A program made the position numbers and the translations under genes. 64,000 nt of DNA from Anaerolineales bacterium (lineage in GTDB: Bacteria; Chloroflexota; Anaerolineae; 4572-78; J111). Positions 59,330 to 64,000 of the stretch are shown here, piece by piece. The DNA is taken from the NCBI GenBank assembly GCA_020634935.1, contig JACKAT010000003.1:214380-278379 (forward strand). The letters run 5' to 3'. The stretch's first letter is position 1; each line of letters opens with the position of its first letter. Under the pieces are notes generated by a model. It saw only the letters and a program-made list of their open reading frames with translations, made no database searches and was not told where the DNA came from.

Positions 59330-62300
59330 ATGTGGCATGCGCCCACAGCGCATATCGTCAGTGATAACCTAAGGTTAATTATCCGCAATGCGCCTGACGG
59401 CGCAGAAATAACCGTACCTCCTGGCGAATTTGAAGGACCTTTTATCTTTGATCGGCCCGTGCGCCTGGTCGCTCATGGCGATCGGCCCGAGTCAACCACA
59501 CTTTGGACTCGCCGAGGACCGGCTCTGATCGTGCGCAGCGCCGGGGTTTCTTTAACCAATGTCAACGTCGAATTGACGCTGCCTGAAGCGCACCAAGACG
59601 CGCTCCTTTGGTACGCGGCGGGGTGTCAGCCTGATACAACAGGCGCTCAGATTCAAGGACGGATGGAGCCAATGGGAAAATCATACAATAGTGGAGGGTG
59701 GGATTTACCGGCCCTGATAGACCTGGGGGATTTACGAGCTAAATACCCCATTACTTTACCTATGGTCGTCGAAGTACCCGGTCCAGCCCAGTTACGAGGC
59801 GACCTGGCCAGCATGCGTATCGAGCCTACTCGCTTGCTCACCGGCGGGAAGCACATGATTCAGGTGGGTATCCCAGGCGAGAGACTATTTAAGGATACGA
59901 TGCTGGCCGGCCAGTTGATCATCGAGTCGGGGGGCGACTCTCGCACTATTTGGATTATTGGTCGAGTGCTAGAAGACGAGTTCAAAGCCTGGGTCTGCGA
60001 CAAAATCATTTTGGTTAGTCAAAGCGGGCGCAAGTATGGATTTGATTCTGGCATGCTGCTGGGCAAAGAACAACTCCGCGGCGAAGCGGGCGTCAATCGT
60101 ATTGACGAGAAACAAGCTTACATTCTCAAAGAACCCAGCGGGATTTGGAGTCTTATCCAGCCTTTGCCGGTTAATCTGCCTACTCTGGTTAATGGTCGGC
60201 CCGTCGGCGTTGGGCAGCGGCAATTGCTCAAAGGCGGTGAGATTATCGAGATTGGCGACATTAAACTGACGGTCGAGACCAAAAAAACGCAACTGCCGCT
60301 GACAGTCGGTGGCCAGGTTGATTTTGGCAAGCTCAGTACACGGTCGATGGCCTCGCCTCCAACAATTCAAGTGAAAAATAATAGCCGGTTCAAAAAATGG
60401 GAGGGTACGTTACGGGCCACAGTACCCTGGTTAGAGATTCCTCAACCCCAAGTAGTCTGTCCAGGGGGTAAAGCCGTCCAAGTGGCTGTACAGCTAGGGT
60501 CAGGGTTGGACGGCTTGCCCCGACAAATGATTAATTATACTGGCGCTCTAATGTTAGAAGGAGGAAACGAAACTTGGGCAATTAGCGCCCAATTGGACGT
60601 GGATATTGAAGAGGGCCTGCAAGTAGAGCCAACCACGCTAGACTTTGGTCAGGTCAGTATCCCTAACGCGATTAAACCTCAACAACTGCGCTTGCGTAAT
60701 ACCGGTAATGCTCATTGGCAAGGGTCGATTCAACTCTTAGTTCCTTGGCTGGTCGTCAATCCGATCAACCTACAGTGCGCCGCCGGACAAGAAACCATCG
60801 TAGAAGTCCGTATCACCGACCCGATAACTTCCTTGCCTGAAGGCCCCAATATGATCGCTGAGGCTCTAAAAATCGAGGGACAAGGGTTAATGGTACCTGT
60901 TCCCGTCCGGCTCCATTTCAACAGGCCCAAAGTTCAACTTGATGTTAAACCCCGGAGCCTGGATTGGGGTCAGGTTATGGACTGGCGCGCCGCCAAACCT
61001 CAGACCATTTATTTATACAACAGTGGTAATAAAGACTGGCAAGGCCAAGCCGAAAGTAAAATTCCCTGGTTAGAGGTTAAGCCCACAACACTTCGCTGTC
61101 CGGCCCAAGGTCAGGCCACGCTTACAGCTTGTTTAACCGAGCAATTTCAAGGTCTGGCGGTGGGCGAACAGAAAACGCCAGCAGCAATCCGAATTGAGGG
61201 AGAAGGATTAACATTTTCTGTTCTGACCCAGTTGGTTGTTGAAGCGCCCCAAATTCAACCTGATACGACTCTGATTAATCTGACTTTGGACGATCGGACG
61301 GACCTACCTCATTACGCGTTGCGGCTACAAAACCGGGGCGGGCAAGATTGGCATGGTACGGTCAAAAGTACGCTCCGCTGGTTAGGGGTTAGCCCAACCG
61401 ACGTCACCTGCCCGGCCAACAGCGAGGTTGTTATCGATGTGTCGCTGGGTTCCCAGGTTAGCGTGTTCAAAAGAAGCCGCACGGTCAAGGTCGCTGACGC
61501 CATTCGGATAGAAAGTGGAGGCGCACCTTTGCTCATTGGCGTATGTTTGGAAATCAAGGCACCGATAGCCGCCAGACCCGATCTTTCTATCAAACGACCT
61601 TCTCCCGCAAAAGGCGAACCCAAATCGATAAAGAAGAAACCACCCCCGGTAACGCCGCCGCCAGAACCCTTAGTCATAGATTTTGGGCGGGTATCGGACT
61701 GGTCTGGGGTGCTGCCCAGCCAAGAAATCCGTCTGACTAACAGCCAGTCTCACCCAATGGAAGGTACGGTACGCAGCACTCTACCCTGGTTAGAGGTAAC
61801 ACCTGCCAGCTTTTCCTGTCCGGGAGGGCAACAAGTTGTTCTCACTGCCCGGCTAACCAAACAAGCGGCCGGGCTGCGACCCAAGAGTTACAGCGTAGCC
61901 GATGCGTTGGTTATCGAGAGTGGCGGCAAAAAACGTTTGGTCAAGGCTCAGTTAGAGGTGATTAAAGTGTCGCCTTCCGGTCAAATTTCATTGCCAAACA
62001 CCCCACCCAAATCGACAAAGAAGAAACCACCTCTGGTAACGCCACCGCCAGAACCCTTAGTCATAGATTTTGGGCGGGTGTCGGACTGGTCTGGGGTGCT
62101 GCCCAGTCAAGAAATCCGCTTGACCAACGGCCAGTCTCATCCAATGGAAGGTACAGTACGCAGCACTCTACCCTGGTTGGAGGTAACACCTGCCAGCTTT
62201 TCCTGTCCGGTAGGGCAACAAGTTGTTCTCACCGCCCGGTTAACTAAACAAGCGGCCGGGCTGCGACCCAAGAGTTACAGCGTAGCCGATGCGTTGGTTA

Positions 62301-62809
62301 TCGAGAGTGGCGGCAAAAAACGTTTGGTCAAGGCTCAGTTAGAGGTTGAAGCCTCAGCTAGATCCCTGACCATGAGAACCATTTTACCACCAAGAGAGGA
62401 ACGGGGTACCGGGTCTGCTCACTCGGGCAAAGATCACCAACCTAAAAAGGTCAAATCGAATAAAGATGGTCAAGCACCCCCCGCACTCCCTGAGTCCTTA
62501 GTGGTCGAACCGGCCTCTATTGATATGGGTACAGTCAGCAATTGGAGCGGCCCGTTTCCGGCTCAAGAGATCAAATTGAGCAATGGGTTAAAAGCAGACT
62601 GGCGCGGGACTGTTCATAGTACCGTACCTTGGCTGAAAGTGGAGTCTGAGGAAATAACCTGCGCGACCGGAGCTACTATAAGTTTAAAAATATCATTAAC
62701 CTCACATGGAGCGCGCCTGCGATCCAGAACTTACTTAGCACCTGATGCCTTGGTAATTGAAGGTGAAGGACAAAAATTAGAGATAGAAGCGCGTCTAACG
62801 GTGAGCTAA
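59330..62809 (+). CDS. Large repeat scaffold with FHA-like and seven beta-sandwich repeats
   Basis: An 1159-residue protein without signal peptide, so probably cytoplasmic. Residues 1-90 look like a short right-handed-helix/beta segment (APDGAEITVPPGEF). Residues ~225-320 resemble an FHA-like domain (KYGFDSGMLLGKE, LVNGRPVG..LLKGGEIIEIGD). From ~330 there are seven ~95-residue beta-sandwich repeats; each carries DFG-V-like opening, a W-x-G core, PWL and C-P. Repeats 5 and 6 are nearly identical at DNA level (offset 387 bases). I have no family name; a scaffold for phospho-dependent assembly is inference. Confidence 0.8.
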   Translation: MWHAPTAHIVSDNLRLIIRNAPDGAEITVPPGEFEGPFIFDRPVRLVAHGDRPESTTLWTRRGPALIVRSAGVSLTNVNVELTLPEAHQDALLWYAAGCQPDTTGAQIQGRMEPMGKSYNSGGWDLPALIDLGDLRAKYPITLPMVVEVPGPAQLRGDLASMRIEPTRLLTGGKHMIQVGIPGERLFKDTMLAGQLIIESGGDSRTIWIIGRVLEDEFKAWVCDKIILVSQSGRKYGFDSGMLLGKEQLRGEAGVNRIDEKQAYILKEPSGIWSLIQPLPVNLPTLVNGRPVGVGQRQLLKGGEIIEIGDIKLTVETKKTQLPLTVGGQVDFGKLSTRSMASPPTIQVKNNSRFKKWEGTLRATVPWLEIPQPQVVCPGGKAVQVAVQLGSGLDGLPRQMINYTGALMLEGGNETWAISAQLDVDIEEGLQVEPTTLDFGQVSIPNAIKPQQLRLRNTGNAHWQGSIQLLVPWLVVNPINLQCAAGQETIVEVRITDPITSLPEGPNMIAEALKIEGQGLMVPVPVRLHFNRPKVQLDVKPRSLDWGQVMDWRAAKPQTIYLYNSGNKDWQGQAESKIPWLEVKPTTLRCPAQGQATLTACLTEQFQGLAVGEQKTPAAIRIEGEGLTFSVLTQLVVEAPQIQPDTTLINLTLDDRTDLPHYALRLQNRGGQDWHGTVKSTLRWLGVSPTDVTCPANSEVVIDVSLGSQVSVFKRSRTVKVADAIRIESGGAPLLIGVCLEIKAPIAARPDLSIKRPSPAKGEPKSIKKKPPPVTPPPEPLVIDFGRVSDWSGVLPSQEIRLTNSQSHPMEGTVRSTLPWLEVTPASFSCPGGQQVVLTARLTKQAAGLRPKSYSVADALVIESGGKKRLVKAQLEVIKVSPSGQISLPNTPPKSTKKKPPLVTPPPEPLVIDFGRVSDWSGVLPSQEIRLTNGQSHPMEGTVRSTLPWLEVTPASFSCPVGQQVVLTARLTKQAAGLRPKSYSVADALVIESGGKKRLVKAQLEVEASARSLTMRTILPPREERGTGSAHSGKDHQPKKVKSNKDGQAPPALPESLVVEPASIDMGTVSNWSGPFPAQEIKLSNGLKADWRGTVHSTVPWLKVESEEITCATGATISLKISLTSHGARLRSRTYLAPDALVIEGEGQKLEIEARLTVS
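61619..62347 (+). repeat. Recent in-frame tandem duplication (387-bp period)
   Basis: The segment 61619-61960 recurs at 62006-62347 with very few differences, mostly synonymous. It encodes one beta-sandwich repeat plus its lysine/proline linker (IKKKPP/TKKKPP). The other five repeats are strongly diverged, so this copy arose recently or is kept uniform by gene conversion. Confidence 0.85.
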
Positions 62810-62850
62810 CCCTATATATTAATCAGGAGTCCAAGCTTAGGAGGCATAAT

Positions 62851-64000
62851 ATGGGATTTTTACAGAGATTATTCGGCGGTTCCGCTTCTGAGACGCGGCA
62901 AGATAAATCCTCTGGAGCCAACCAACCACCCCCAGGAGCCAGAATGCAAACGTTGGCTACCCAATTGGTAGTTGAGCCGTTTAGCAAGATCAACTATTGG
63001 GACCTGCCCGATGGGGGCAAACGAGTTCGAGTCTATTTCTTGATGGAGCAACAAATTGAAGGCGCCCAGACCGGAATGGCCATTGATGGCAGCGGCTCAA
63101 TGCAAGGGAATTTTGGCTATGAAGCGTTACGGCAGGTCAGAGAGATGACTGACCAGGATCGACGCGCTATCCAGCGGATGGGCCTTACCTCTGAACAACA
63201 AATACTGCCCGCCCTGGTAAAGTTAGGGGTGTTTGCGATAGTCCCCCCTGGCCCAAACATTGTCCAAGAGCAAGTCCGCAAGATGACAGAGTATTTGACC
63301 AAATTTGACGCAGATGGCGGCACAACCGTTATTTACTGGGCGACGGGCGATGGCCGTCAAATTGAATTAGTGGGCGACTTGACCGGTCCCCAATGTGCCA
63401 TGTCCAACTTTCCCGGCCCTAAACAATTTGGCAGTGAAACTCACCTGCTCCCCGCGATTAAATATTTCGCCGATCGCTTCTCCGATGCGAAATGGGGGAT
63501 CTATGTTTTCATTACCGACGGCGCGTTGAACGATCTAGATGCAGTTAAACGCTATACGGTTCAACTGGCTCGTGATATTGCCAGGGGCAAACGGAATGAC
63601 CTTAAATTTATCCTCATCGGCGTAGGCGATGAAATTGATGAAAGCCAAATGGAAGAGTTGGACGACTTGAAGGCCGAAAGAGACTTATGGGATCACAAAA
63701 TTGCCAAAGACATGAAAGTTTTGGCCGAAATTTTCGCCGAAGGCGTTAGTGAAAAAGTTATTATTGTCCCTGGCGATGGACTTATTAAAAGCGCCAACGG
63801 AAGCGTCATCAAGGACTATCGAGATACGGGCCTACCGGCTTTGATGTGGTTTGATCTGCCTGCTGGCTCCCAGTGGTTTACATTGGAGGTTGGCGGCCAA
63901 GTTGTCACTCAACCGCTGGCTGCCGGAGTACAAATTCCAGGGACCCAACCAGCCCCAACGCCAGCCCCGACATCAGCTACAGTGGCCTGTCTTGAGTGCC
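62851..64000 (+). CDS. TerF-like vWA protein 2 (runs off window)
   Basis: The first 383 residues of a TerF-like protein with GGAGG before ATG 62851. A short basic N-terminal segment (MGFLQRLFGG) is followed by PFSKINYWDLPDGG and an intact MIDAS D-G-S-G-S (about residues 78-82). It is a paralogue of the protein at 54080-55012 but has an extra N-terminal part and a P/T-rich tail (TQPAPTPAPTSATV) leading into a C-L-E-C pair, perhaps the start of a zinc ribbon. The end is missing. Confidence 0.85.
   Translation, partial: MGFLQRLFGGSASETRQDKSSGANQPPPGARMQTLATQLVVEPFSKINYWDLPDGGKRVRVYFLMEQQIEGAQTGMAIDGSGSMQGNFGYEALRQVREMTDQDRRAIQRMGLTSEQQILPALVKLGVFAIVPPGPNIVQEQVRKMTEYLTKFDADGGTTVIYWATGDGRQIELVGDLTGPQCAMSNFPGPKQFGSETHLLPAIKYFADRFSDAKWGIYVFITDGALNDLDAVKRYTVQLARDIARGKRNDLKFILIGVGDEIDESQMEELDDLKAERDLWDHKIAKDMKVLAEIFAEGVSEKVIIVPGDGLIKSANGSVIKDYRDTGLPALMWFDLPAGSQWFTLEVGGQVVTQPLAAGVQIPGTQPAPTPAPTSATVACLEC

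Noticed and set aside
1..64000. tRNA, rRNA or CRISPR arrays
   Set aside because: No cloverleaf, rRNA-like core or regularly spaced repeats of 25-40 bases were found by reading.

Overview
The window looks like chromosomal DNA from a Chloroflexota (Anaerolineae-like) bacterium. The clues are indirect: a substrate-binding lipoprotein with the VEKVVTVEVEKV-type linker common in that phylum, several large membrane glycosyltransferase-like proteins, split NB-ARC/TPR regulators, and many short palindromic intergenic repeats. There is no 16S rRNA or other marker that would settle the taxonomy. I saw no rRNA, tRNA, CRISPR array, phage module or transposase gene; the mobile DNA is limited to small non-coding (MITE-like) elements.

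Layout. (1) 1-5317, minus strand: a MoxR/CoxE/DUF4129/MoxR/DUF58 cluster. (2) 5.6-8.0 kb: a sensor-less histidine kinase, a stand-alone cyclic-nucleotide-binding protein and a tandem UspA protein. (3) 8.0-8.6 kb: a repeat-rich spacer with a MITE. (4) 8.6-19.4 kb: a CCA-adding enzyme with a DUF5678-like N-terminus, a membrane-anchored FHA protein, a DUF123 protein, methyltransferase and glycosyltransferase genes, and an odd membrane/acidic-repeat/Kelch fusion. (5) 19.4-28.7 kb: recA with a promoter carrying two SOS-like boxes, three membrane proteins, a DinB-like/methyltransferase protein, and aspS behind a terminator-like leader hairpin. (6) 28.7-37.3 kb, minus strand: a complete MoxR-DUF58-BatA-E type operon. 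(7) 37.6-42.6 kb: a small virulence-factor-family protein, a beta-propeller lipoprotein-like protein, a ParB-like protein and a Clp ATPase with a degenerate first ATPase domain. (8) 43.0-46.8 kb: an AapJ/AapQ amino-acid transporter pair lacking its partner subunits, then an FHA-winged-helix regulator. (9) 46.8-51.0 kb: a second MITE copy, a 51-residue secreted-peptide gene, an NB-ARC/TPR regulator pair and a DJ-1-like protein. (10) 51.0-64.0 kb, plus strand: a Ca2+-type P-ATPase behind an attenuator-like leader, then a tellurite-resistance-like (Ter) phospho-signalling cluster that runs off the window end.

How the genes work together. The window is unusually rich in von Willebrand A (vWA) proteins paired with MoxR AAA+ ATPases (two separate loci, three MoxR proteins) or with phospho-signalling enzymes. 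The last 10 kb is a variant of the known TerY / PP2C phosphatase / kinase triad. It has two TerF-like vWA proteins, a TerY, a phosphatase fused to a degenerate vWA domain, a kinase with zinc-ribbon and FHA-like tail, and an 1159-residue scaffold with seven internal repeats. I consider this cluster, the peptide/TPR locus at 47.5-50.3 kb and the permease with a binding-protein-like insert at 44.4-46.1 kb the most interesting parts of the window.
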